This document shows positions 44,379 to 52,816 of a stretch of 64,000 nt of DNA, in pieces. This DNA is from an uncultured Alphaproteobacteria bacterium (GTDB lineage: Bacteria; Pseudomonadota; Alphaproteobacteria; HIMB59). The notes below the pieces were generated by a model. The model saw only the letters and a program-made list of their open reading frames with translations, made no database searches and had not been told where the DNA came from. The position numbers and the translations under genes were made by a program. Numbering within the stretch: the stretch's first letter is position 1; each line of letters begins with the position of its first letter. Where the stretch lies: positions 62,001-126,000 of the forward strand of contig CACJQJ010000001.1 in assembly GCA_902595525.1 (NCBI GenBank). Direction: 5' to 3'.

Positions 44379-45877
44379 AAAAAATTTTAATTGCTAATCG
44401 CGGTGAAATAGCAAATAGAATTATAAAAAGTTGTAAAATATTAGGTCACAAATCTGTAGCTGTTTATTCAGAAGCAGATAAGAATTCAAAGCATGTAAGA
44501 TTATCTGATGAATCTTATTATATAGGACCTAGTAAAGCTCAGGAAAGTTATCTTTCTTACAATAAGATTTTAGAAATAGCTACAAAATCAAATGTTGATG
44601 CTATTCATCCTGGTTTTGGTTTTTTATCAGAAAACGACACTTTTGCTCAAGAGGTCATAAACAGAGGTATCACATGGATTGGCCCTAAACCAAAATCAAT
44701 AAAATCAATGGGAAATAAGGATATAGCTCGTGAATTAGCCCTAAGTTCCAATATACCTATATGTCCAGGTATAAATAATGTTCATAAATTAAGTGATGAA
44801 CAACTTAAGACAAAATGTGAAGCAATAGGTTACCCTTTACTTGTAAAATCAAGTGCTGGTGGTGGGGGGATAGGCATGAGCGTCGTTCAAAACTTTAAAG
44901 ACCTAGCTAATGCAATTGAAAAAACTAGTAATCTTGCTGCAAAATCTTTTGGTAACGGAGATATTTTTATTGAGAAATTTATCACCAACGCCCGACATAT
45001 TGAAATACAAGTTTTTGGATTTGGTGCAAAAGGATCTGTGCATCTGTTCGAAAGAGATTGCTCTATGCAAAGAAGATATCAAAAGATAATTGAGGAGTCT
45101 CCGGCACCGGAAGTAGATAGGGAAATAATTAACAATATGGCTCAAGCCGCTGTAAAATTATCTTCTGATGTAAAATACGAAGGAGCAGGTACTGTAGAGT
45201 TTATATTTGATGTCCAAGAAATGAAATATTATTTTCTTGAAATGAATACTAGAATTCAAGTTGAACATCCTGTCACAGAGTTAGTTACAAATAATGATTT
45301 AATTTCCATGCAAATAAATTTTGCTTTTAATAGAAAAAATAAATTTTTAAATCAAAGTAAAATTAAAACTTATGGACACTCAATCGAGTGTAGAGTTTAT
45401 GCAGAGGATCCTTCTCAAAATTTCTTACCATCTCCCGGAAAAATAAATAAATTAAAATTTCCTAAAATACCAAATGGCATAAGATTAGATTGGGGATATG
45501 ATGAAAGAGATGAAGTAAGTTTCTATTATGATCCTATGATTGGAAAAATTATATCTCATGACTTAATTCGAGACGATGCTATATCAAAATTAATAAAATT
45601 TTTAGAGGGCACCCAAATTGAAGGCATTAAGACAAACATCCCCTTTTTAATTTGTCTTCTCAAAGACAAAAACTTTATAGAGGGCAAACACAACACAAAA
45701 TATATCGAAAATAATTTTAACACTCTTATTAGTAAAACATCTTTTAAAAATGGTTTTACTAAAAATATTGATTTGGACTCAAAGAGAATTAAAATTGTTG
45801 AAACAGATAAGCTTAAAGTAGGTCATGGAAGATCGAAGTCTGACAGAGGGGGTATCAAAGTCGTATATTTTGACTAA
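44375..45877 (+). CDS. biotin carboxylase subunit
   Basis: A 500-residue ATP-grasp biotin carboxylase. It shows ILIANRGEIANRI, IHPGFGFLSEN, KSSAGGGGIGMSV, FERDCSMQRRYQKIIEESPAP and FLEMNTRIQVEHPVTE with the catalytic Glu and Arg, then ECRVYAEDP and FLPSPG. It is complete and longer than AccC by about 50 residues at the C-terminus (Lys/Arg-rich). As PxpA is coupled to it and PxpB/PxpC/BCCP lie on the other side of the divergent promoter, it is more likely part of that complex than of acetyl-CoA carboxylase. Confidence 0.88.
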   Translation: MKKILIANRGEIANRIIKSCKILGHKSVAVYSEADKNSKHVRLSDESYYIGPSKAQESYLSYNKILEIATKSNVDAIHPGFGFLSENDTFAQEVINRGITWIGPKPKSIKSMGNKDIARELALSSNIPICPGINNVHKLSDEQLKTKCEAIGYPLLVKSSAGGGGIGMSVVQNFKDLANAIEKTSNLAAKSFGNGDIFIEKFITNARHIEIQVFGFGAKGSVHLFERDCSMQRRYQKIIEESPAPEVDREIINNMAQAAVKLSSDVKYEGAGTVEFIFDVQEMKYYFLEMNTRIQVEHPVTELVTNNDLISMQINFAFNRKNKFLNQSKIKTYGHSIECRVYAEDPSQNFLPSPGKINKLKFPKIPNGIRLDWGYDERDEVSFYYDPMIGKIISHDLIRDDAISKLIKFLEGTQIEGIKTNIPFLICLLKDKNFIEGKHNTKYIENNFNTLISKTSFKNGFTKNIDLDSKRIKIVETDKLKVGHGRSKSDRGGIKVVYFD

Positions 45878-45882
45878 TAATA

Positions 45883-48156
45883 ATGGTTAATCAACTTGTA
45901 GCAGCAATAAAACCCTCTCAAATTCCAGGTTCTGATCCTCAGTCAACAAAATATTTAATCGTCCCAATATTTATATTTTTTGCCCTAATGATTTTTGCGA
46001 TGATTAGAGGACCTCAAATTATTTCAGGCTCGGGTATTGGAACCGCAATTATGGTTTCAACACCCCTTATTCTTGCTACTTATGCTCTTACTGCATTGGC
46101 TTTAGCCGGCAGAGTAACAGTCGATTTATCAATAGGACCACTTATTGGTTTTATTAATGTAACAACTATACAACTTTATGCTGCAGGTTATATTCAATCG
46201 CCAGTTGCGTATTTCATATGTGCTCTTGCAATAGGTGTAATTTACCAATTTCTTTATGCTTTAATCGTAATTTTTATAAGAGTTCAACCAATAATAGTTG
46301 CCTTAAGTATGTTTCTTGCTTTCTCTGGTATCAATTTAGTTATTTTACCAAGACCAGGAGGAAGAGCACCTGATTGGATGTTATCTTGGAGTGCTGGAAC
46401 TGAGGTAGTACAGCCCACACTAATACTTTTAATTTTCTCGACACTTATTTGGTATGCATTAACTCATACTGCTTACTGGCAACATTTAAAATTAATGGGT
46501 TCAGATGAAAAGTCTGCTTATACAAGTGGAGTGAGAATTTACGTTGTAAGAATTGGCGCTCATATTATCGGTGGAGTTTACGCTGCACTCGCAGCTATTG
46601 CATTTACAGGCTTAATTGGTTCTGGAGACCCAACTCAAGGTACTACTTATACATTGATGGCAGTTACAGCACTTGTATTAGGTGGTTCAAGTTTAATTGG
46701 TGGAAGAGGCGGTGCGTTTGGAGCTATTCTAGGTTCAGTTAACATTTATTTGATAAATTTTATTCTATCAACTTTTAGGTTTGAAAGATTTCAAAGTTTC
46801 GTAACAGACTTATCATATGGCGCGGTATTGGTAGCTTCTCTTTTAATACTTATTGCACTTCCTTATATTCAAAAAGCATTCAAAAATTTATCAGTTTTTG
46901 TATTTTTTATTATTGGAACATTAAGTGCTGCTGCTGTTCAAATTCATATGAAATTTGATCAAGTAACTAGAGGAACTGTGGGAGGTTTTGGAGGTAAATC
47001 TAAAGATGCTGAGATTTTTGAAAAAGCTCTTGAGTCAGGGAGTGATTGTTTAATCACAGGTAAGGCATGCGCAGAGGGTGGAAATTCTACAGTGTGGATG
47101 TTTATTGCTATCGGAATAGCAGCCTTGATTTATCTCGTCTATTTGCTTGTTAAACATAGAGATGGCCCAACAGTGTCTTTTATTATTGCAGCAATTGTTA
47201 TTTTCTTCGGTTGTGTTTGGAGTGGCACGAGAGAGGCATATTTCGTTAACGCTGATTTGGGTACCAACTTACAATATATTTTAAATTATGCTCCTCAGTA
47301 TTTTACATCTGAATATCTAAGAGTTGGTGCAGGATTGCCTGATTTTTCATCTTCCTCGAGTGCTTTGGTTGGCTTCGCTTACGCTGTCGCAACTTTAGGA
47401 GGAATAGTTTTCTTTACATCAGCGATAGTAATAATTGCTATGCCAAGATTTAGAAAAGAAATCAAAACACAAACATTGGTATTATTTGCAATAGCAATTT
47501 CATTTATTGTATTTGCTGCAATATCTTATTACGGAATTGAGTCAAATAGACAGAGTTTCTTTGGGATAGATGGATACGCTGTAATACTAATTTTATTTTT
47601 ACTTTTTTTACTCACGGCACCAACTCTTTTCTCGAATATCAATTTGAATAATGTTTTCATTATTTTCCTCGGTGTATTAGCAATACTCGCTGTATACTTT
47701 TTAGCCTCACCATCTGGAACAATTATTACTGATGATGGAAGTAAGTTTTACTCTCCAATTATTACAGAATTAATTGTTGGCGATACATCATCAATAAACT
47801 ATACAAGACCTATCCGCGGTGAATTTATCACAAGTGAAGTAACTTGGCTTAAAGAAGCAGCTCTAATTATATTTGCAATATTTGTATTTCAATTTTTTAC
47901 ATATTTAACAATGGGAGCAAAAATATCATTTGCTAGGTTCAGACCTTACATTGCTATTTTAAGTATAGCCGCATTAACATGGTCAGCGATGTTCTTCGCA
48001 ATTGGTTATCCTTATTGGAAAATGATTTTAATTACTGCAATTGGAATAGCTATTTCGCCTCTGATATGGCAAGCGTTTGGTGTTTATAAAATAAAATTAA
48101 AATCTCAAGAAGGACTTGAAAAATGGGGAGGTCTATCAGAAGATAGAAAAGTTTAG
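45883..48156 (+). CDS. oversized CUT2-type ABC permease with extra membrane domain
   Basis: A 757-residue membrane protein. Residues up to about 330 form an RbsC-like permease, with LATYALTALALAGRVTVDLSIGP and TALVLGGSSLIGGRGGAFGAILGSVN. The remaining ~420 residues hold roughly nine further hydrophobic segments with two periplasm-like loops (one near 365-405 with Cys residues in the CLITGKACAEGG stretch, one near 610-650). This C-terminal region is not a second RbsC copy by motif. It follows biotin carboxylase by five bases and precedes a second permease by three bases, so the transporter is presumably a heterodimer. Confidence 0.8.
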   Translation: MVNQLVAAIKPSQIPGSDPQSTKYLIVPIFIFFALMIFAMIRGPQIISGSGIGTAIMVSTPLILATYALTALALAGRVTVDLSIGPLIGFINVTTIQLYAAGYIQSPVAYFICALAIGVIYQFLYALIVIFIRVQPIIVALSMFLAFSGINLVILPRPGGRAPDWMLSWSAGTEVVQPTLILLIFSTLIWYALTHTAYWQHLKLMGSDEKSAYTSGVRIYVVRIGAHIIGGVYAALAAIAFTGLIGSGDPTQGTTYTLMAVTALVLGGSSLIGGRGGAFGAILGSVNIYLINFILSTFRFERFQSFVTDLSYGAVLVASLLILIALPYIQKAFKNLSVFVFFIIGTLSAAAVQIHMKFDQVTRGTVGGFGGKSKDAEIFEKALESGSDCLITGKACAEGGNSTVWMFIAIGIAALIYLVYLLVKHRDGPTVSFIIAAIVIFFGCVWSGTREAYFVNADLGTNLQYILNYAPQYFTSEYLRVGAGLPDFSSSSSALVGFAYAVATLGGIVFFTSAIVIIAMPRFRKEIKTQTLVLFAIAISFIVFAAISYYGIESNRQSFFGIDGYAVILILFLLFLLTAPTLFSNINLNNVFIIFLGVLAILAVYFLASPSGTIITDDGSKFYSPIITELIVGDTSSINYTRPIRGEFITSEVTWLKEAALIIFAIFVFQFFTYLTMGAKISFARFRPYIAILSIAALTWSAMFFAIGYPYWKMILITAIGIAISPLIWQAFGVYKIKLKSQEGLEKWGGLSEDRKV

Positions 48157-48159
48157 TAA

Positions 48160-49551
48160 ATGGAGAAAAGAACTCATAATTTTTTAAAAGGACTTGGAAT
48201 TCTTTTTGCTGTCGCTGCTGGGATAGGTACCGCAGTTCTTGGTTATGTAGATAGAACTGATTGGATACAGGTTGCATTTTACTCTGTAGCTGTTGTTGCC
48301 ATTATTCTTTGGGGATGGCATTTTTTCTTAGTTAGATGGTCTTATCGATCTTTAGTAAAGGAAGATGGATCTCAACCTCCTGAAACTACTGAAACTACAA
48401 GTAAAAGAAGCCTTTTTTGGGATCTTATTGCAAAGAACTGGATAGCTGTTACAGGATTTTTACTTCTTTTAGGTCTTTTTATACTACTGTGTTTTTTGGT
48501 ACCCGGGTTCTTCTCAGGTAGAACAGTCGTATCAGCAATCATACTATTAGGTTTCTTAATCTTAGCATTTCTTGCATACAAATTTTTAAATATTAATAAG
48601 AGCGTGATAATAGGAGTCGCCGTGCTAGTTGGTCTTTTTATAATAGGATCAGTTTCTATTGATGGCTTCTTATCATTGCAGAATATTAAATCTATGTTGG
48701 TTTTTGCTTCTTTTTTAGGGCTTGCAACTATTGGACAAACATTAGTTGTGATGTTAGGCGGCCTAGATTTATCAATACCATTTTTAATTGGCGCAACTAA
48801 TTTAGGATTAATGTCACTTATTTCACTTGGAGTCCCTCCTTGGCTTGCGTTTATAGTTATTCTTGCTTTTGGTACGATTGTCGGGCTTTTCAATGGTTTG
48901 ATAAGTTTTAATCTCCAAGGACAATCATTAATAGTCACGCTTGGAGTTGGTTTCATGGTAGTTGGGGGAGTACAGATATTGGTATCACTTCCTACTGTTA
49001 CAGGTGGAACTGTTTTTGGTGTTGTTCCAGATTGGTTAAAAAATTTGGCCTCATTAAATGGAAAATTTTTTGGTCTTCCAATACCTCCAGTTATTTTAAT
49101 TTGGATATTGATTTCAATTTTATTAATTGTTGGACTTAGACACACTAAGTGGGGAAGGAATTTATATGCTGTTGGTGGAAAAAGGTTATCTGCTGACAGA
49201 TTGTCAATTTCTGAGAGAGCCTATTGGGTTGGAGTTTATGTTATTAGTGGATTTACCTCTGCAGCAACCGGGGCAATGTTACTGGGTTGGAGTGGTGGAG
49301 GGTTCATTGGTGTAGGTGATCAATATTTATTTTTAACAGTGGCAGCTGTGGCTGTAGGAGGAACTTCTTTATTAGGTGGATATGGAGGATACGGCTTTAC
49401 AGTAATCGGTGTTCTTGCACTGCAAGTAATTAGTACATTTTTGGCAGGTCTAGGTTTAAGTTTTGAGGGTCAGCAATTTATATTTGGTCTTCTTATTTTA
49501 CCTCTTGTTGCTCTTTACTCTAGAGCACCCCATATTAGGGAGCAAATATAA
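48160..49551 (+). CDS. CUT2-type ABC permease with N-terminal extension
   Basis: A 463-residue membrane protein. The first ~150 residues contain about four extra hydrophobic segments (GILFAVAAGIGTAVLGYVDR, FYSVAVVAIILWGWHFF and two more) before an RbsC-like core with LATIGQTLVVMLGGLDLSIPF and AVAVGGTSLLGGYGGYGFT. It forms the second permease partner of the cluster. The gene ends 124 bases before the rhodopsin gene on the same strand. Confidence 0.85.
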   Translation: MEKRTHNFLKGLGILFAVAAGIGTAVLGYVDRTDWIQVAFYSVAVVAIILWGWHFFLVRWSYRSLVKEDGSQPPETTETTSKRSLFWDLIAKNWIAVTGFLLLLGLFILLCFLVPGFFSGRTVVSAIILLGFLILAFLAYKFLNINKSVIIGVAVLVGLFIIGSVSIDGFLSLQNIKSMLVFASFLGLATIGQTLVVMLGGLDLSIPFLIGATNLGLMSLISLGVPPWLAFIVILAFGTIVGLFNGLISFNLQGQSLIVTLGVGFMVVGGVQILVSLPTVTGGTVFGVVPDWLKNLASLNGKFFGLPIPPVILIWILISILLIVGLRHTKWGRNLYAVGGKRLSADRLSISERAYWVGVYVISGFTSAATGAMLLGWSGGGFIGVGDQYLFLTVAAVAVGGTSLLGGYGGYGFTVIGVLALQVISTFLAGLGLSFEGQQFIFGLLILPLVALYSRAPHIREQI

Positions 49552-49566
49552 AAAAATGTCTTTAAT

Positions 49567-49586
49567 CAACAGATTTTGTTGTTTTT
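49567..49586 (+). terminator. possible weak terminator between permease and rhodopsin genes
   Basis: CAACA (49567-49571) and TGTTG (49577-49581) can pair around GATTT, followed by five T. The stem is only five pairs, so this is a weak candidate marking the boundary between the carboxylase cluster and the rhodopsin cluster. Confidence 0.28.
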
Positions 49587-49649
49587 ACAATGAATATTTA
49601 TTTCAAAATATGAAACAAAAATTATTATTAGTTAAAGAGGACGGGTAAT

Positions 49650-49682
49650 ATGTACTTGAGAGGAATATGTTTTAATGAATAA
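49650..49682 (+). CDS. possible 10-codon leader peptide upstream of rhodopsin gene
   Basis: ATG at 49650 opens MYLRGICFNE and stops with TAA at 49680-49682, overlapping the rhodopsin start (49675) by eight bases. An AAGAGG lies nine bases before this ATG, a better match than the GAGAGG before the rhodopsin ATG itself. It could couple translation into the rhodopsin gene, or be chance. Confidence 0.25.
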   Translation: MYLRGICFNE

Positions 49683-50376
49683 AATGCTTCTCCCTTACGA
49701 CATTGTAGGGGGGTCTTTCTGGTTAATTTCTGTTGGCATGATCGGTGCCACCTTATTTTTCTTTTTTGAGCGTAGCAAAGTAAGCACAAGATTTCATACA
49801 CCGATGACAATGATAGCTGTTGTATGCTTGATGTCCTCTATACATTATTTTTTCGTAAAAAATCTCTGGGTAGTCAGCGGCACCGCCCCGACTTTATTAA
49901 GATATATAGATTGGTTTCTTAACTTTCCAATGCTTGTGCTTATTTTTTATGCAATGCTTATGTCAGTTGTCAAAGTTAAACAAGGCATGTTCTGGAGATT
50001 ATTGGTTGGAACTTTAGTTTTTGTTGTAGCAGGTTTCTTAGGTGCAGCGGGTTATATGAGCAAGACATTAGGTTTCATTGTTTGGTTAGCTGGATGGTTG
50101 TACATCCTCGGTGAGCTATATGTTGGAGAGGCCGGAAGAGCAAATGCTAGATGCGGAAACGAAAATGTACAAATGGTTTTCTTCTCGAACAGACTTATTA
50201 TTACAATTGGATGGGCTATATATCCAATGGGATATTTCATAGAACATTTGGGCGGGGGCATTGACCCCAATAGTGTTAATGTGATTTATAATTTAGCAGA
50301 CTTTTTAAATAAAATAGTTTTTGGTTTGATAATTTACAAAGCAGCAATACAAGACATGAGAGTTAATGGACAATAA
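49675..50376 (+). CDS. proteorhodopsin paralogue, DNI motif (flotillin-associated rhodopsin)
   Basis: A 233-residue seven-helix rhodopsin that aligns end to end with proteorhodopsin. Conserved: His57 (PR His75), Arg76 (Arg94), the counterion Asp79 (Asp97), Trp80, Trp180, Tyr183, Pro184, Asp209 (Asp227) and the retinal lysine Lys213 (Lys231). Position 101 is Asn83 and the proton-donor position 108 is Ile90, so the motif is D-N-I instead of D-T-E; PR Glu142 is Ala124; the tuning position 105 is Leu87 (green type). There is no signal peptide before helix A. Loss of the carboxylic donor predicts no efficient proton pumping. A rhodopsin beside a flotillin with exactly DNI matches the FArhodopsin type described for HIMB59 and SAR11 genomes, as recalled. 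No retinal synthesis gene is in the window. Confidence 0.93.
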   Translation: MNKMLLPYDIVGGSFWLISVGMIGATLFFFFERSKVSTRFHTPMTMIAVVCLMSSIHYFFVKNLWVVSGTAPTLLRYIDWFLNFPMLVLIFYAMLMSVVKVKQGMFWRLLVGTLVFVVAGFLGAAGYMSKTLGFIVWLAGWLYILGELYVGEAGRANARCGNENVQMVFFSNRLIITIGWAIYPMGYFIEHLGGGIDPNSVNVIYNLADFLNKIVFGLIIYKAAIQDMRVNGQ

Positions 50377-50385
50377 CATCAACTT

Positions 50386-50395
50386 AGGAGGTGAT
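50386..50395 (+). promoter_or_regulatory. full-length Shine-Dalgarno site for the flotillin gene
   Basis: AGGAGGTGAT lies eight bases before ATG 50404 and is complementary over all ten bases to the conserved 16S rRNA 3' end. This is the strongest ribosome binding site seen in the window and predicts high flotillin synthesis relative to its neighbours. Confidence 0.8.
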
Positions 50396-50403
50396 AAATA
50401 GGT

Positions 50404-52392
50404 ATGAACATTACTAGTGGTGCAGATATTATTGCAATAATAATCTTAATAGCGTTAGCAATAGCAATTATAGTTTACTTGCTACATTGGCTGTACAGGC
50501 GTTCCTCAAAGGAAATAGCGTTTGTTAGAACTGGTATGGGAGGTGAACAAGTTGTGATCAGCGGAGGTGCCTTCGTTTTACCTATTATTCATAACATTAC
50601 CTCAGTGGGTATGAAAACTCTTTGTATAGAGGTTCAACGAAACGGGAGTAAATCTTTTATCACAAAAAATAGAATGAGGGCTGAAGTAACCGCTGAATTC
50701 TACGTTAGAGTAGCGCCTACAACTGAAGCTGTCTCAATAGCCGCGCAAACATTGGGAAATAGAACACTAGAGCCTGATCATTTAAAAGAACTTGTTCAAG
50801 GTCGTTTTGTTGATGGATTAGGTGTTGTTGCCGCAAAAATGAGCCTTGATGAAATTCAAGAGAATAGATCTGAGTACATTAAAAATGTTGCATCTCATGT
50901 TGAAGAAGCAATTAAGCACACTGGTTTGGAGTTAGAGACCGTGTCTTTGACATCTCTTAACCAAGCTCCCGTGGGTGTATTCGACCCTTCAAATACATTT
51001 GATGCTGAGGGTTTAACTCAAATAACAGAATTTACTCAGTCACGTAAAAAGAAAAGAAATGATATTGAGAAAGATACAGAGGTAAGTATTCGAAATAAAA
51101 ACCTCCAATCTATCAAGCAAACTCTTGAAATTGAAAAAGAGGAAGAATTTTCAAAGTATCAACAAAAACGTGAAATTGAACAACAAAGAGCTATCGAAAA
51201 TACTGAGACAGTAAAAACAAAAGCTGAGAAAGACAAAGAGTCTGAGCTGGCTGAAATCTCCTCAGAAAAAGATATTGAGATTGCTAAGATTAGCAAGAAA
51301 GACTTTGTTGAGATGGAAAAAAGTTTACAAGAAACTAAACTTATCCAAGAAATTGAGAAAAGAAGAAAAGAACAAAATGAGTTTAAACAACAAACTTCTA
51401 TCGAGATTAAACAGAAAGATATTGAGACAGAAAAAACTATTCTTGAATTGGAAAGAGATGTTGAATTCAGTCGTCTAGAAAAACAAAGATCAGTTGATAT
51501 TAAACTTGCTGAGGAAAAAGCTCAAACAGCAAAAGAAGAGGCTAGAAAAAGATATGAGTCTGAAGAGGCTTATATTATGGCTGAGGAGCAAATTAAAAAT
51601 GCAAAAACTGCTCAACAGAAAAATGTTGATGCGTTCAAAATTGCTGCTGAGCAAGAGACAAGAGTTTTAGATATTGAAAAGGCAAAAAGAATAGAAATTG
51701 AAGAAAAGCAAAAACAAATGGAAGTCCTAGAAAAATCTAAGTCAGTCTTAAAAACTAAAATGGAAGAAGAAAATGCTCGTGCTAAGGCTGTAGAAGCTGA
51801 GGAAAAAGTCAACACCATTAGAGATGTTGAACAAGCTGAGAAGACAAAAGCTCTTGGAGTAATAGACGCTAGTAAAAATGCTGAGAGAGAAAAGTTAGCA
51901 TCGATGGCTGCAAAAATTAGATATGAAATTGAAGCAGCTGGCAAAAAAGCCCTAAATGAAGCGGAAAATGCTAGAAGTGATGCAAGTAGAAGAAGTGCAC
52001 TTAGACAAAAACTTGCTGAAAAAATTGAGGGTATTATTAGAGAATGGGTTAGACCAATGCAAAACATTGACTCAATTAAAGTTGTCGATGTAAATGGATT
52101 ACCTGGATTTAGTCAAGGAGGAGGAGCAGAAGGAAGTGGCAACGCTGATAACCCCTCTGCGTCCACAGGTGGATATTCCAAAAAAGGATCTTTAGCAGAT
52201 AATGTTGTGAATTCTGCTCTTCGATATAGAGCACAACAGCCGTTCTTAGATAGTCTTTTAAAAGAAATTGGTATGTCGCCCGGAGAGGCAAGTAATATCA
52301 GGAATATTTTAGGTGACTACGATGATCCTAAGAAGGACAAGCATATGAGATTTGATGAACAAGCCACAAAGACACCTAGGAAAAAGAAATAG
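50404..52392 (+). CDS. flotillin-like SPFH/band 7 protein
   Basis: A 662-residue membrane-scaffold protein. An N-terminal membrane helix (about 9-30) is followed by an SPFH/band 7 domain (about 31-210; GMGGEQVVISGGAFVLPIIHN, RAEVTAEFYVRVAPT, LETVSLTSLNQAPV). From about 214 to 550 runs a very long Glu/Lys/Gln-rich coiled coil (flotillin domain). The C-terminus has a Gly/Ser linker and a basic end, PRKKK. This is the YqiK/flotillin architecture that organises membrane microdomains. It starts 27 bases after the rhodopsin gene with an ideal SD, so rhodopsin and flotillin are almost certainly co-expressed; a physical association in the membrane is inferred. Confidence 0.92.
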   Translation: MNITSGADIIAIIILIALAIAIIVYLLHWLYRRSSKEIAFVRTGMGGEQVVISGGAFVLPIIHNITSVGMKTLCIEVQRNGSKSFITKNRMRAEVTAEFYVRVAPTTEAVSIAAQTLGNRTLEPDHLKELVQGRFVDGLGVVAAKMSLDEIQENRSEYIKNVASHVEEAIKHTGLELETVSLTSLNQAPVGVFDPSNTFDAEGLTQITEFTQSRKKKRNDIEKDTEVSIRNKNLQSIKQTLEIEKEEEFSKYQQKREIEQQRAIENTETVKTKAEKDKESELAEISSEKDIEIAKISKKDFVEMEKSLQETKLIQEIEKRRKEQNEFKQQTSIEIKQKDIETEKTILELERDVEFSRLEKQRSVDIKLAEEKAQTAKEEARKRYESEEAYIMAEEQIKNAKTAQQKNVDAFKIAAEQETRVLDIEKAKRIEIEEKQKQMEVLEKSKSVLKTKMEEENARAKAVEAEEKVNTIRDVEQAEKTKALGVIDASKNAEREKLASMAAKIRYEIEAAGKKALNEAENARSDASRRSALRQKLAEKIEGIIREWVRPMQNIDSIKVVDVNGLPGFSQGGGAEGSGNADNPSASTGGYSKKGSLADNVVNSALRYRAQQPFLDSLLKEIGMSPGEASNIRNILGDYDDPKKDKHMRFDEQATKTPRKKK

Positions 52393-52401
52393 GTATAAAA
52401 C

Positions 52402-52791
52402 ATGAGTATAGATGTAAAATCCTGGGCAAAAAAATATAAAGAGCTTACTGAAAAAGATGAAACCATAAAAGCAATGGCTAAATATTATACTTGTTCATTT
52501 CTTTTCGACATGGGCAGTGTGAAAGTAATTATCGAGATGCATGATGGAAAGGTAAAAAATATTAATACCAACCCCGGAGGTTTAGATCCATATGACTTTG
52601 CATTAAGGGCATCAGAGCAAACATGGAGAGAGTTTGCAAAGCCTGTTCCTAAACCTATGTTTCATGGTATCTATGCAGCCTCATTTAGAGAAGACCTTAA
52701 AATTGAGGGCAATCATTTAGTCTTAATGCAAAATCTTAGAAACTTTACTGTTCAATTTGAATTGCTAAGACAATCAGGAGTCCCAGTATGA
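52402..52791 (+). CDS. SCP2-like sterol-carrier/lipid-binding domain protein
   Basis: A 129-residue protein with the alpha/beta pattern of small SCP2-type domains: an amphipathic helix, a strand pair (YYTCSFLFDMGSVKVIIEMHDGKV), a conserved-looking DPYDFALRASEQTWREF and a terminal helix. SCP2 domains bind hydrophobic ligands. The match is by overall pattern, not by a catalytic motif. It lies nine bases after the flotillin gene and within the same run. It may deliver or hold a hydrophobic substrate at the microdomain. Confidence 0.65.
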   Translation: MSIDVKSWAKKYKELTEKDETIKAMAKYYTCSFLFDMGSVKVIIEMHDGKVKNINTNPGGLDPYDFALRASEQTWREFAKPVPKPMFHGIYAASFREDLKIEGNHLVLMQNLRNFTVQFELLRQSGVPV

Positions 52792-52816
52792 TCAAGAGAA
52801 TTGAAAGGAAAAATTT

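Noticed and set aside
44375..45877. Reading the biotin carboxylase as the housekeeping AccC of fatty acid synthesis
   Set aside because: It is coupled to pxpA and transporter genes, and the nearby biotin carrier lacks the AccB N-terminal region, so a dedicated carboxylase is more likely; a shared role cannot be fully excluded.
48372..49145. 257-codon open frame on the minus strand
   Set aside because: It lies entirely inside the second permease gene, whose RbsC motifs and membrane pattern are clear; the minus-strand product is Pro/Thr/Lys-rich without a recognisable domain, as expected for an antisense shadow.
51612..52067. 151-codon minus-strand frame rich in Ser/Ala/Leu/Phe
   Set aside because: It is the antisense of the Glu/Lys/Ala-rich flotillin coiled coil, a common source of false hydrophobic frames.
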